Made by a program: the position numbers and the translations under genes | NCBI GenBank assembly: GCA_950022295.1 | Contig: OX465599.1 | Span: 1,550,001-1,614,000 of the forward strand | Reading direction: 5' to 3' | Length of the DNA stretch: 64,000 nt | Source of the DNA: Bromus sterilis | Taxonomy: Eukaryota > Streptophyta > Magnoliopsida > Poales > Poaceae | Notes under the pieces: generated by a model | Databases searched by the model: none | What the model was told of the DNA's origin: nothing | Seen by the model: only the letters and a program-made list of their open reading frames with translations | In this document: positions 13,436 to 26,639 of the stretch, in pieces | Layout: every line of letters starts with the position of its first letter | Position numbering within the stretch: position 1 is the stretch's first letter

Positions 13436-14849
13436 AAACGGTGATTAATAGCCCATGAAACAGGCCAAAATCTTCCAAAACTGCGAGTGTTGATGACCGG
13501 CACGTAAATGCACCCTGGGTTCCTCAATGCTGGAAATCACTCCGAGGACCCAAAACGGTGATTAATAGCCCATGAAACAGGCCAGAATCGGCCAAAACTG
13601 CGAGTGTTGATGACCGGCACGTAAATGCACCCTTGGGTTCGTCAATTGTGGAAATCACTCCAGGGACCCAAAACGGTGATTAATAGCCAATGATACAGGC
13701 CGGAATCGGCCAAAACTGCGAGTGTTGATGACCGGGACGTAAATGCACCCTTGGGTTCGTCAATTGTGGAAATCACTCCAGAGACCCAAAACGGTGATTA
13801 ATAGCCCATGAAACAGGCCAAAATCTTCCAAAACTGCGAGTGTTGATGACCGGGACGTAAATGCACCCTGGGGTTCGTCAATTTTGGAAATCACTCCGGG
13901 GACCCAAAACGGTGATTAATAGCCCACGAAACAGGCCAGAATCGGCCAAAACTGCGAGTGTTGATGACCGGGACGTAAATGCACCCTGGGGTTCGTCAAT
14001 TTTGGAAATCACTCCGGGGACCCAAAACGGTGATTAATAGCCCATGAAACAGGCCAAAATCTGCCAAAACTGCGAGTGTTGATGACCGGCACGTAAATGC
14101 ACCCTTGGGTTCGTCAATTGTGGAAATCACTCCAGGGACCCAAAACGGTGATTAATAGCCAATGATACAGACCGGAATCGGCCAAAACTGCGAGTGTTGA
14201 TGACCGGGACGTAAATGCACCCTTGGGTTCGTCAATTGTGGAAATCACTCCAAAGACCCAAAACGGTGATTAATAGCCCATGAAACAGGCCAAAATCTTC
14301 CAAAACTGCGAGTGTTGATGACCGGCACGTAAATGCACCCTGGGTTCCTCAATGCTGGAAATCACTCCGAGGACCCAAAACGGTGATTAATAGCCCATGA
14401 AACAGGCCAGAATCGGCCAAAACTGCGAGTGTTGATGACCGGCACGTAAATGCACCCTTGGGTTCGTCAATTGTGGAAATCACTCCAGGGACCCAAAACG
14501 GTGATTAATAGCCAATGATACAGGCCGGAATCGGCCAAAACTGCGAGTGTTGATGACCGGCACGTAAATGCACCCTGGGGTTCGTCAATTGTGGAAATCA
14601 CTCCAGGGACCCAAAACGGTGATTAATAGCCCATGAAACAGGCCAAAATCTGCCAAAACTGCGAGTGTTGATGACCGGCACGTAAATGCACCCTTGGGTT
14701 CGTCAATTGTGGAAATCACTCCAGGGACCCAAAACGGTGATTAATAGCCAATGATACAGACCGGAATCGGCCAAAACTGCGAGTGTTGATGACCGGGACG
14801 TAAATGCACCCTTGGGTTCGTCAATTGTGGAAATCACTCCAAAGACCCA
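13436..14849. repeat. Transition units carrying first q monomer
   Basis: Two units occur here: a-b-c-q-x-g-h (13436-14260, 825 bp) and a-b-f-g-h (14261-14849, 589 bp). The q monomer (about 13789) is the first in the window with hinge G plus ATTTTGG and a GGGG tail. The following monomer, x, has CACGAAAC, the 5' mark of type s, but a q-like 3' half with GGGACG. These ATTTTGG and CACGAAAC forms dominate the right-hand domain beyond 44.4 kb, so this is the first intrusion of that subfamily into the left domain. Confidence 0.88.
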
Positions 14850-17800
14850 AAACGGTGATTAATAGCCCATGAAACAGGCCAAAATCTTCCAAAACTGCGA
14901 GTGTTGATGACCGGCACGTAAATGCACCCTGGGTTCCTCAATGCTGGAAATCACTCCGAGGACCCAAAACGGTGATTAATAGCCCATGAAACAGGCCAGA
15001 ATCGGCCAAAACTGCGAGTGTTGATGACCGGCACGTAAATGCACCCTTGGGTTCGTCAATTGTGGAAATCACTCCAGGGACCCAAAACGGTGATTAATAG
15101 CCAATGATACAGGCCGGAATCGGCGAAAACTGCGAGTGTTGATGACCGGGACGTAAATGCACCCTTGGGTTCGTCAATTGTGGAAATCACTCCAGAGACC
15201 CAAAACGGTGATTAATAGCCCATGAAACAAGCCAAAATCTTCCAAAACTGCGAGTGTTGATGACCGGGACGTAAATGCACCCTGGGGTTCGTCAATTTTG
15301 GAAATCACTCCGGGGACCCAAAACGGTGATTAATAGCCCACGAAACAGGCCAGAATCGGCCAAAACTGCGAGTGTTGATGACCGGCACGTAAATGCACCC
15401 TAGGGTTCGTCAATGGTGGAAATCACTCCGGGGACCCAAAACGGTCATTAATAGCCCATGAAACAGGCCAGAATCGGCCAAAACTGCGAGTGTTGATGGC
15501 CGGCACGTAAATGCACCCTTGGGTTCGTCAATTGTGGAAATCACTCCAGGGACCCAAAACGGTGATTAATAGCCCATGAAACAGGCCAGAATCGGCCAAA
15601 ACTGCGAGTGTTGATGACCGGCACGTAAATGCACCCTTGGGTTCGTCAATTGTGGAAATCACTCCAGGGACCCAAAATGGTGATTAATAGCCCATGAAAC
15701 AGGCCAAAATCTGCCAAAACTGCGAGTGTTGATGACCGGCACGTAAATGCACCCTTGGGTTCGTCAATTGTGGAAATCACTCCAGGGACCCAAAACGGTG
15801 ATTAATAGCCCATGAAACAGGCCAAAATCTGCCAAAACTGCGAGTGTTGATGACCGGCACGTAAATGCACCCTTGGGTTCGTCAATTGTGGAAATCACTC
15901 CAGGGACCCAAAACGGTGATTAATAGCCAATGATACAGACCGGAATCGGCCAAAACTGCGAGTGTTGATGACCGGGACGTAAATGCACCCTTGGGTTCGT
16001 CAATTGTGGAAATCACTCCAAAGACCCAAAACGGTGATTAATAGCCCATGAAACAGGCCAAAATCTTCCAAAACTGCGAGTGTTGATGACCGGCACGTAA
16101 ATGCACCCTGGGTTCCTCAATGCTGGAAATCACTCCGAGGACCCAAAACGGTGATTAATAGCCCATGAAACAGGCCAGAATCGGCCAAAACTGCGAGTGT
16201 TGATGACCGGCACGTAAATGCACCCTTGGGTTCGTCAATTGTGGAAATCACTCCAGGGACCCAAAACGGTGATTAATAGCCAATGATACAGGCCGGAATC
16301 GGCCAAAACTGCGAGTGTTGATGACCGGGACGTAAATGCACCCTTGGGTTCGTCAATTGTGGAAATCACTCCAGAGACCCAAAACGGTGATTAATAGCCC
16401 ATGAAACAAGCCAAAATCTTCCAAAACTGCGAGTGTTGATGACCGGGACGTAAATGCACCCTGGGGTTCGTCAATTTTGGAAATCACTCCGGGGACCCAA
16501 AACGGTGATTAATAGCCCATGAAACAGGCCAAAATCTGCCAAAACTGCGAGTGTTGATGACCGGGACGTAAATGCACCCTTGGGTTCGTCAATTGTGGAA
16601 ATCACTCCAAAGACCCAAAACGGTGATTAATAGCCCATGAAACAGGCCAAAATCTGCCAAAACTGCGAGTGTTGATGACCGGCACGTAAATGCACCCTTG
16701 GGTTCGTCAATTGTGGAAATCACTCCAGAGACCCAAAACGGTGATTAATAGCCCATGAAACAGGCCAAAATCTTCCAAAACTACGAGTGTTGATGACCGG
16801 CACGTAAATGCACCCTTGGGTTCGTCAATTGTGGAAATCACTCCAGGGACCCAAAACGGTGATTAATAGCCCATGAAACAGGCCAGAATCGACCAAAACT
16901 GCGAGTGTTGATGACCGGCACGTAAATGCACCCTTGGGTTCGTCAATTGTGGAAATCACTCCAGGGACCCAAAACGGTGATTAATAGCCCATGAAACAGG
17001 CCAGAATCGACCAAAACTGCGAGTGTTGATGACCGGCACGTAAATGCACCCTTGGGTTCGTCAATTGTGGAAATCACTCCAGGGACCCAAAACGGTGATT
17101 AATAGCCAATGATACAGGCCGGAATCGGCCAAAACTGCGAGTGTTGATGACCGGCACGTAAATGCACCCTGGGGTTCGTCAATTGTGGAAATCACTCCAG
17201 GGACCCAAAACGGTGATTAATAGCCCATGAAACAGGCCAGAATCGACCAAAACTGCGAGTGTTGATGACCGGCACGTAAATGCACCCTTGGGTTCGTCAA
17301 TTGTGGAAATCACTCCAGGGACCCAAAACGGTGATTAATAGCCAATGATACAGGCCGGAATCGGCCAAAACTGCGAGTGTTGATGACCGGCACGTAAATG
17401 CACCCTTGGGTTCGTCAATTGTGGAAATCACTCCAGAGACCCAAAACGGTGATTAATAGCCCATGAAACAGGCCAAAATCTTCCAAAACTGCGAGTGTTG
17501 ATGACCGGCACGTAAATGCACCCTTGGGTTCGTCAATTGTGGAAATCACTCCAGGGACCCAAAACGGTGATTAATAGCCCATGAAACAGGCCAGAATCGA
17601 CCAAAACTGCGAGTGTTGATGACCGGCACGTAAATGCACCCTTGGGTTCGTCAATTGTGGAAATCACTCCAGGGACCCAAAACGGTGATTAATAGCCAAT
17701 GATACAGGCCGGAATCGGCCAAAACTGCGAGTGTTGATGACCGGCACGTAAATGCACCCTGGGGTTCGTCAATTGTGGAAATCACTCCAGGGACCCAAAA

Positions 17801-18504
17801 CGGTGATTAATAGCCCATGAAACAGGCCAGAATCGACCAAAACTGCGAGTGTTGATGACCGGCACGTAAATGCACCCTTGGGTTCGTCAATTGTGGAAAT
17901 CACTCCAGGGACCCAAAACGGTGATTAATAGCCAATGATACAGGCCGGAATCGGCCAAAACTGCGAGTGTTGATGACCGGCACGTAAATGCACCCTGGGG
18001 TTCGTCAATTGTGGAAATCACTCCAGGGACCCAAAACGGTGATTAATAGCCAATGATACAGACCGGAATCGGCCAAAACTGCGAGTGTTGATGACCGGGA
18101 CGTAAATGCACCCTTGGGTTCGTCAATTGTGGAAATCACTCCAAAGACCCAAAACGGTGATTAATAGCCCATGAAACAGGCCAAAATCTTCCAAAACTGC
18201 GAGTGTTGATGACCGGCACGTAAATGCACCCTGGGTTCCTCAATGCTGGAAATCACTCCGAGGACCCAAAACGGTGATTAATAGCCCATGAAACAGGCCA
18301 GAATCGGCCAAAACTGCGAGTGTTGATGACCGGCACGTAAATGCACCCTTGGGTTCGTCAATTGTGGAAATCACTCCAGGGACCCAAAACGGTGATTAAT
18401 AGCCAATGATACAGGCCGGAATCGGCCAAAACTGCGAGTGTTGATGACCGGGACGTAAATGCACCCTTGGGTTCGTCAATTGTGGAAATCACTCCAAAGA
18501 CCCA
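14850..18504. repeat. 31-monomer HOR (3,655 bp), copy 1
   Basis: Three sub-blocks occur in order. The first is a-b-c-q-s-t-b-g-g-h (14850-16028). The second is a-b-c-q-g'-g''-d'-e-e-f-e-c''-d-e-f-e-f-h (16029-18151). The third is a-b-c''' (18152-18504). The total is 31 monomers with three 117-mers, giving 3,655 bp. Private marks include CAAGCC in q, the monomer end AAAATGG after a b monomer, and AACTACGAG in d' (near 16780), which normally reads AACTGCGAG. Copy 1 alone has CGGCGAAAAC in its first c monomer near 15120. c''' pairs a c 5' half with the AAAG tail of h. Confidence 0.92.
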
Positions 18505-21500
18505 AAACGGTGATTAATAGCCCATGAAACAGGCCAAAATCTTCCAAAACTGCGAGTGTTGATGACCGGCACGTAAATGCACCCTGGGTTCCTCAATGCT
18601 GGAAATCACTCCGAGGACCCAAAACGGTGATTAATAGCCCATGAAACAGGCCAGAATCGGCCAAAACTGCGAGTGTTGATGACCGGCACGTAAATGCACC
18701 CTTGGGTTCGTCAATTGTGGAAATCACTCCAGGGACCCAAAACGGTGATTAATAGCCAATGATACAGGCCGGAATCGGCCAAAACTGCGAGTGTTGATGA
18801 CCGGGACGTAAATGCACCCTTGGGTTCGTCAATTGTGGAAATCACTCCAGAGACCCAAAACGGTGATTAATAGCCCATGAAACAAGCCAAAATCTTCCAA
18901 AACTGCGAGTGTTGATGACCGGGACGTAAATGCACCCTGGGGTTCGTCAATTTTGGAAATCACTCCGGGGACCCAAAACGGTGATTAATAGCCCACGAAA
19001 CAGGCCAGAATCGGCCAAAACTGCGAGTGTTGATGACCGGCACGTAAATGCACCCTAGGGTTCGTCAATGGTGGAAATCACTCCGGGGACCCAAAACGGT
19101 CATTAATAGCCCATGAAACAGGCCAGAATCGGCCAAAACTGCGAGTGTTGATGGCCGGCACGTAAATGCACCCTTGGGTTCGTCAATTGTGGAAATCACT
19201 CCAGGGACCCAAAACGGTGATTAATAGCCCATGAAACAGGCCAGAATCGGCCAAAACTGCGAGTGTTGATGACCGGCACGTAAATGCACCCTTGGGTTCG
19301 TCAATTGTGGAAATCACTCCAGGGACCCAAAATGGTGATTAATAGCCCATGAAACAGGCCAAAATCTGCCAAAACTGCGAGTGTTGATGACCGGCACGTA
19401 AATGCACCCTTGGGTTCGTCAATTGTGGAAATCACTCCAGGGACCCAAAACGGTGATTAATAGCCCATGAAACAGGCCAAAATCTGCCAAAACTGCGAGT
19501 GTTGATGACCGGCACGTAAATGCACCCTTGGGTTCGTCAATTGTGGAAATCACTCCAGGGACCCAAAACGGTGATTAATAGCCAATGATACAGACCGGAA
19601 TCGGCCAAAACTGCGAGTGTTGATGACCGGGACGTAAATGCACCCTTGGGTTCGTCAATTGTGGAAATCACTCCAAAGACCCAAAACGGTGATTAATAGC
19701 CCATGAAACAGGCCAAAATCTTCCAAAACTGCGAGTGTTGATGACCGGCACGTAAATGCACCCTGGGTTCCTCAATGCTGGAAATCACTCCGAGGACCCA
19801 AAACGGTGATTAATAGCCCATGAAACAGGCCAGAATCGGCCAAAACTGCGAGTGTTGATGACCGGCACGTAAATGCACCCTTGGGTTCGTCAATTGTGGA
19901 AATCACTCCAGGGACCCAAAACGGTGATTAATAGCCAATGATACAGGCCGGAATCGGCCAAAACTGCGAGTGTTGATGACCGGGACGTAAATGCACCCTT
20001 GGGTTCGTCAATTGTGGAAATCACTCCAGAGACCCAAAACGGTGATTAATAGCCCATGAAACAAGCCAAAATCTTCCAAAACTGCGAGTGTTGATGACCG
20101 GGACGTAAATGCACCCTGGGGTTCGTCAATTTTGGAAATCACTCCGGGGACCCAAAACGGTGATTAATAGCCCATGAAACAGGCCAAAATCTGCCAAAAC
20201 TGCGAGTGTTGATGACCGGGACGTAAATGCACCCTTGGGTTCGTCAATTGTGGAAATCACTCCAAAGACCCAAAACGGTGATTAATAGCCCATGAAACAG
20301 GCCAAAATCTGCCAAAACTGCGAGTGTTGATGACCGGCACGTAAATGCACCCTTGGGTTCGTCAATTGTGGAAATCACTCCAGAGACCCAAAACGGTGAT
20401 TAATAGCCCATGAAACAGGCCAAAATCTTCCAAAACTACGAGTGTTGATGACCGGCACGTAAATGCACCCTTGGGTTCGTCAATTGTGGAAATCACTCCA
20501 GGGACCCAAAACGGTGATTAATAGCCCATGAAACAGGCCAGAATCGACCAAAACTGCGAGTGTTGATGACCGGCACGTAAATGCACCCTTGGGTTCGTCA
20601 ATTGTGGAAATCACTCCAGGGACCCAAAACGGTGATTAATAGCCCATGAAACAGGCCAGAATCGACCAAAACTGCGAGTGTTGATGACCGGCACGTAAAT
20701 GCACCCTTGGGTTCGTCAATTGTGGAAATCACTCCAGGGACCCAAAACGGTGATTAATAGCCAATGATACAGGCCGGAATCGGCCAAAACTGCGAGTGTT
20801 GATGACCGGCACGTAAATGCACCCTGGGGTTCGTCAATTGTGGAAATCACTCCAGGGACCCAAAACGGTGATTAATAGCCCATGAAACAGGCCAGAATCG
20901 ACCAAAACTGCGAGTGTTGATGACCGGCACGTAAATGCACCCTTGGGTTCGTCAATTGTGGAAATCACTCCAGGGACCCAAAACGGTGATTAATAGCCAA
21001 TGATACAGGCCGGAATCGGCCAAAACTGCGAGTGTTGATGACCGGCACGTAAATGCACCCTTGGGTTCGTCAATTGTGGAAATCACTCCAGAGACCCAAA
21101 ACGGTGATTAATAGCCCATGAAACAGGCCAAAATCTTCCAAAACTGCGAGTGTTGATGACCGGCACGTAAATGCACCCTTGGGTTCGTCAATTGTGGAAA
21201 TCACTCCAGGGACCCAAAACGGTGATTAATAGCCCATGAAACAGGCCAGAATCGACCAAAACTGCGAGTGTTGATGACCGGCACGTAAATGCACCCTTGG
21301 GTTCGTCAATTGTGGAAATCACTCCAGGGACCCAAAACGGTGATTAATAGCCAATGATACAGGCCGGAATCGGCCAAAACTGCGAGTGTTGATGACCGGC
21401 ACGTAAATGCACCCTGGGGTTCGTCAATTGTGGAAATCACTCCAGGGACCCAAAACGGTGATTAATAGCCCATGAAACAGGCCAGAATCGACCAAAACTG

Positions 21501-22159
21501 CGAGTGTTGATGACCGGCACGTAAATGCACCCTTGGGTTCGTCAATTGTGGAAATCACTCCAGGGACCCAAAACGGTGATTAATAGCCAATGATACAGGC
21601 CGGAATCGGCCAAAACTGCGAGTGTTGATGACCGGCACGTAAATGCACCCTGGGGTTCGTCAATTGTGGAAATCACTCCAGGGACCCAAAACGGTGATTA
21701 ATAGCCAATGATACAGACCGGAATCGGCCAAAACTGCGAGTGTTGATGACCGGGACGTAAATGCACCCTTGGGTTCGTCAATTGTGGAAATCACTCCAAA
21801 GACCCAAAACGGTGATTAATAGCCCATGAAACAGGCCAAAATCTTCCAAAACTGCGAGTGTTGATGACCGGCACGTAAATGCACCCTGGGTTCCTCAATG
21901 CTGGAAATCACTCCGAGGACCCAAAACGGTGATTAATAGCCCATGAAACAGGCCAGAATCGGCCAAAACTGCGAGTGTTGATGACCGGCACGTAAATGCA
22001 CCCTTGGGTTCGTCAATTGTGGAAATCACTCCAGGGACCCAAAACGGTGATTAATAGCCAATGATACAGGCCGGAATCGGCCAAAACTGCGAGTGTTGAT
22101 GACCGGGACGTAAATGCACCCTTGGGTTCGTCAATTGTGGAAATCACTCCAAAGACCCA
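18505..22159. repeat. 31-monomer HOR (3,655 bp), copy 2
   Basis: This copy repeats the order of copy 1 exactly: 10-mer sub-block 18505-19683, 18-mer sub-block 19684-21806, and a-b-c''' 21807-22159. It carries the same private marks, including AACTACGAG near 20436 and AAAATGG near 19332. By eye I found no difference from copy 1 except that the first c monomer reads CGGCCAAAAC. Retention of rare single-base marks across a whole 3.7-kb unit argues for a recent block duplication, not monomer-by-monomer spread. Confidence 0.92.
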
Positions 22160-25100
22160 AAACGGTGATTAATAGCCCATGAAACAGGCCAAAATCTTCC
22201 AAAACTGCGAGTGTTGATGACCGGCACGTAAATGCACCCTGGGTTCCTCAATGCTGGAAATCACTCCGAGGACCCAAAACGGTGATTAATAGCCCATGAA
22301 ACAAGCCAAAATCTTCCAAAACTGCGAGTGTTGATGACCGGGACGTAAATGCACCCTGGGGTTCGTCAATTTTGGAAATCACTCCGGGGACCCAAAACGG
22401 TGATTAATAGCCCACGAAACAGGCCAGAATCGGCCAAAACTGCGAGTGTTGATGACCGGCACGTAAATGCACCCTAGGGTTCGTCAATGGTGGAAATCAC
22501 TCCGGGGACCCAAAACGGTCATTAATAGCCCATGAAACAGGCCAGAATCGGCCAAAACTGCGAGTGTTGATGGCCGGCACGTAAATGCACCCTTGGGTTC
22601 GTCAATTGTGGAAATCACTCCAGGGACCCAAAACGGTGATTAATAGCCCATGAAACAGGCCAGAATCGGCCAAAACTGCGAGTGTTGATGACCGGCACGT
22701 AAATGCACCCTTGGGTTCGTCAATTGTGGAAATCACTCCAGGGACCCAAAATGGTGATTAATAGCCCATGAAACAGGCCAAAATCTGCCAAAACTGCGAG
22801 TGTTGATGACCGGCACGTAAATGCACCCTTGGGTTCGTCAATTGTGGAAATCACTCCAGGGACCCAAAACGGTGATTAATAGCCCATGAAACAGGCCAAA
22901 ATCTGCCAAAACTGCGAGTGTTGATGACCGGCACGTAAATGCACCCTTGGGTTCGTCAATTGTGGAAATCACTCCAGGGACCCAAAACGGTGATTAATAG
23001 CCAATGATACAGACCGGAATCGGCCAAAACTGCGAGTGTTGATGACCGGGACGTAAATGCACCCTTGGGTTCGTCAATTGTGGAAATCACTCCAAAGACC
23101 CAAAACGGTGATTAATAGCCCATGAAACAGGCCAAAATCTTCCAAAACTGCGAGTGTTGATGACCGGCACGTAAATGCACCCTGGGTTCCTCAATGCTGG
23201 AAATCACTCCGAGGACCCAAAACGGTGATTAATAGCCCATGAAACAGGCCAGAATCGGCCAAAACTGCGAGTGTTGATGACCGGCACGTAAATGCACCCT
23301 TGGGTTCGTCAATTGTGGAAATCACTCCAGGGACCCAAAACGGTGATTAATAGCCAATGATACAGGCCGGAATCGGCCAAAACTGCGAGTGTTGATGACC
23401 GGGACGTAAATGCACCCTTGGGTTCGTCAATTGTGGAAATCACTCCAGAGACCCAAAACGGTGATTAATAGCCCATGAAACAAGCCAAAATCTTCCAAAA
23501 CTGCGAGTGTTGATGACCGGGACGTAAATGCACCCTGGGGTTCGTCAATTTTGGAAATCACTCCGGGGACCCAAAACGGTGATTAATAGCCCATGAAACA
23601 GGCCAAAATCTGCCAAAACTGCGAGTGTTGATGACCGGGACGTAAATGCACCCTTGGGTTCGTCAATTGTGGAAATCACTCCAAAGACCCAAAACGGTGA
23701 TTAATAGCCCATGAAACAGGCCAAAATCTGCCAAAACTGCGAGTGTTGATGACCGGCACGTAAATGCACCCTTGGGTTCGTCAATTGTGGAAATCACTCC
23801 AGAGACCCAAAACGGTGATTAATAGCCCATGAAACAGGCCAAAATCTTCCAAAACTACGAGTGTTGATGACCGGCACGTAAATGCACCCTTGGGTTCGTC
23901 AATTGTGGAAATCACTCCAGGGACCCAAAACGGTGATTAATAGCCCATGAAACAGGCCAGAATCGACCAAAACTGCGAGTGTTGATGACCGGCACGTAAA
24001 TGCACCCTTGGGTTCGTCAATTGTGGAAATCACTCCAGGGACCCAAAACGGTGATTAATAGCCCATGAAACAGGCCAGAATCGACCAAAACTGCGAGTGT
24101 TGATGACCGGCACGTAAATGCACCCTTGGGTTCGTCAATTGTGGAAATCACTCCAGGGACCCAAAACGGTGATTAATAGCCAATGATACAGGCCGGAATC
24201 GGCCAAAACTGCGAGTGTTGATGACCGGCACGTAAATGCACCCTGGGGTTCGTCAATTGTGGAAATCACTCCAGGGACCCAAAACGGTGATTAATAGCCC
24301 ATGAAACAGGCCAGAATCGACCAAAACTGCGAGTGTTGATGACCGGCACGTAAATGCACCCTTGGGTTCGTCAATTGTGGAAATCACTCCAGGGACCCAA
24401 AACGGTGATTAATAGCCAATGATACAGGCCGGAATCGGCCAAAACTGCGAGTGTTGATGACCGGCACGTAAATGCACCCTTGGGTTCGTCAATTGTGGAA
24501 ATCACTCCAGAGACCCAAAACGGTGATTAATAGCCCATGAAACAGGCCAAAATCTTCCAAAACTGCGAGTGTTGATGACCGGCACGTAAATGCACCCTTG
24601 GGTTCGTCAATTGTGGAAATCACTCCAGGGACCCAAAACGGTGATTAATAGCCCATGAAACAGGCCAGAATCGACCAAAACTGCGAGTGTTGATGACCGG
24701 CACGTAAATGCACCCTTGGGTTCGTCAATTGTGGAAATCACTCCAGGGACCCAAAACGGTGATTAATAGCCAATGATACAGGCCGGAATCGGCCAAAACT
24801 GCGAGTGTTGATGACCGGCACGTAAATGCACCCTGGGGTTCGTCAATTGTGGAAATCACTCCAGGGACCCAAAACGGTGATTAATAGCCCATGAAACAGG
24901 CCAGAATCGACCAAAACTGCGAGTGTTGATGACCGGCACGTAAATGCACCCTTGGGTTCGTCAATTGTGGAAATCACTCCAGGGACCCAAAACGGTGATT
25001 AATAGCCAATGATACAGGCCGGAATCGGCCAAAACTGCGAGTGTTGATGACCGGCACGTAAATGCACCCTGGGGTTCGTCAATTGTGGAAATCACTCCAG

Positions 25101-25225
25101 GGACCCAAAACGGTGATTAATAGCCAATGATACAGACCGGAATCGGCCAAAACTGCGAGTGTTGATGACCGGGACGTAAATGCACCCTTGGGTTCGTCAA
25201 TTGTGGAAATCACTCCAAAGACCCA
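22160..25225. repeat. 31-monomer HOR, shortened copy 3
   Basis: The order is a-q-s-t-b-g-g-h (22160-23102) followed by the complete 18-mer sub-block (23103-25225). Compared with copies 1 and 2 it lacks b-c after the first a monomer, and it lacks the trailing a-b-c'''. That leaves 26 monomers in 3,066 bp. The AACTACGAG mark is present near 23855. The missing b-c plus a-b-c''' are what a misaligned exchange would remove. Confidence 0.9.
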
Positions 25226-26404
25226 AAACGGTGATTAATAGCCCATGAAACAGGCCAAAATCTTCCAAAACTGCGAGTGTTGATGACCGGCACGTAAATG
25301 CACCCTGGGTTCCTCAATGCTGGAAATCACTCCGAGGACCCAAAACGGTGATTAATAGCCCATGAAACAGGCCAGAATCGGCCAAAACTGCGAGTGTTGA
25401 TGACCGGCACGTAAATGCACCCTTGGGTTCGTCAATTGTGGAAATCACTCCAGGGACCCAAAACGGTGATTAATAGCCAATGATACAGGCCGGAATCGGC
25501 CAAAACTGCGAGTGTTGATGACCGGGACGTAAATGCACCCTTGGGTTCGTCAATTGTGGAAATCACTCCAGAGACCCAAAACGGTGATTAATAGCCCATG
25601 AAACAAGCCAAAATCTTCCAAAACTGCGAGTGTTGATGACCGGGACGTAAATGCACCCTGGGGTTCGTCAATTTTGGAAATCACTCCGGGGACCCAAAAC
25701 GGTGATTAATAGCCCACGAAACAGGCCAGAATCGGCCAAAACTGCGAGTGTTGATGACCGGCACGTAAATGCACCCTAGGGTTCGTCAATGGTGGAAATC
25801 ACTCCGGGGACCCAAAACGGTCATTAATAGCCCATGAAACAGGCCAGAATCGGCCAAAACTGCGAGTGTTGATGGCCGGCACGTAAATGCACCCTTGGGT
25901 TCGTCAATTGTGGAAATCACTCCAGGGACCCAAAACGGTGATTAATAGCCCATGAAACAGGCCAGAATCGGCCAAAACTGCGAGTGTTGATGACCGGCAC
26001 GTAAATGCACCCTTGGGTTCGTCAATTGTGGAAATCACTCCAGGGACCCAAAATGGTGATTAATAGCCCATGAAACAGGCCAAAATCTGCCAAAACTGCG
26101 AGTGTTGATGACCGGCACGTAAATGCACCCTTGGGTTCGTCAATTGTGGAAATCACTCCAGGGACCCAAAACGGTGATTAATAGCCCATGAAACAGGCCA
26201 AAATCTGCCAAAACTGCGAGTGTTGATGACCGGCACGTAAATGCACCCTTGGGTTCGTCAATTGTGGAAATCACTCCAGGGACCCAAAACGGTGATTAAT
26301 AGCCAATGATACAGACCGGAATCGGCCAAAACTGCGAGTGTTGATGACCGGGACGTAAATGCACCCTTGGGTTCGTCAATTGTGGAAATCACTCCAAAGA
26401 CCCA
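25226..26404. repeat. 31-monomer HOR, partial copy 4 (10-mer sub-block)
   Basis: Only the first sub-block a-b-c-q-s-t-b-g-g-h (1,179 bp) is present, with the same CAAGCC and AAAATGG marks as the earlier copies. After 26405 the array changes to c-d dimers and the 6.6-kb duplication. It has the same length as the 10-mer HOR at the left edge (1,179 bp) but only five shared monomer types (a, b, c, g, h), so the equal length does not mean the same unit. Confidence 0.9.
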
Positions 26405-26639
26405 AAACGGTGATTAATAGCCCATGAAACAGGCCAAAATCTTCCAAAACTGCGAGTGTTGATGACCGGCACGTAAATGCACCCTGGGTTCCTCAATGCT
26501 GGAAATCACTCCGAGGACCCAAAACGGTGATTAATAGCCCATGAAACAGGCCAGAATCGGCCAAAACTGCGAGTGTTGATGACCGGCACGTAAATGCACC
26601 CTTGGGTTCGTCAATTGTGGAAATCACTCCAGGGACCCA

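Noticed and set aside
15322..15439. True interstitial telomere repeat
   Set aside because: Only a single CCCTAGGG is present per s monomer. There are no tandem TTTAGGG units anywhere in the window.
14850..16028. The 1,179-bp unit here being the same HOR as at 1-4716
   Set aside because: Length and monomer number agree, but monomers 4-8 are different types (q-s-t-b-g in place of d-e-f-e-f). The match in length only reflects ten monomers with one 117-mer.
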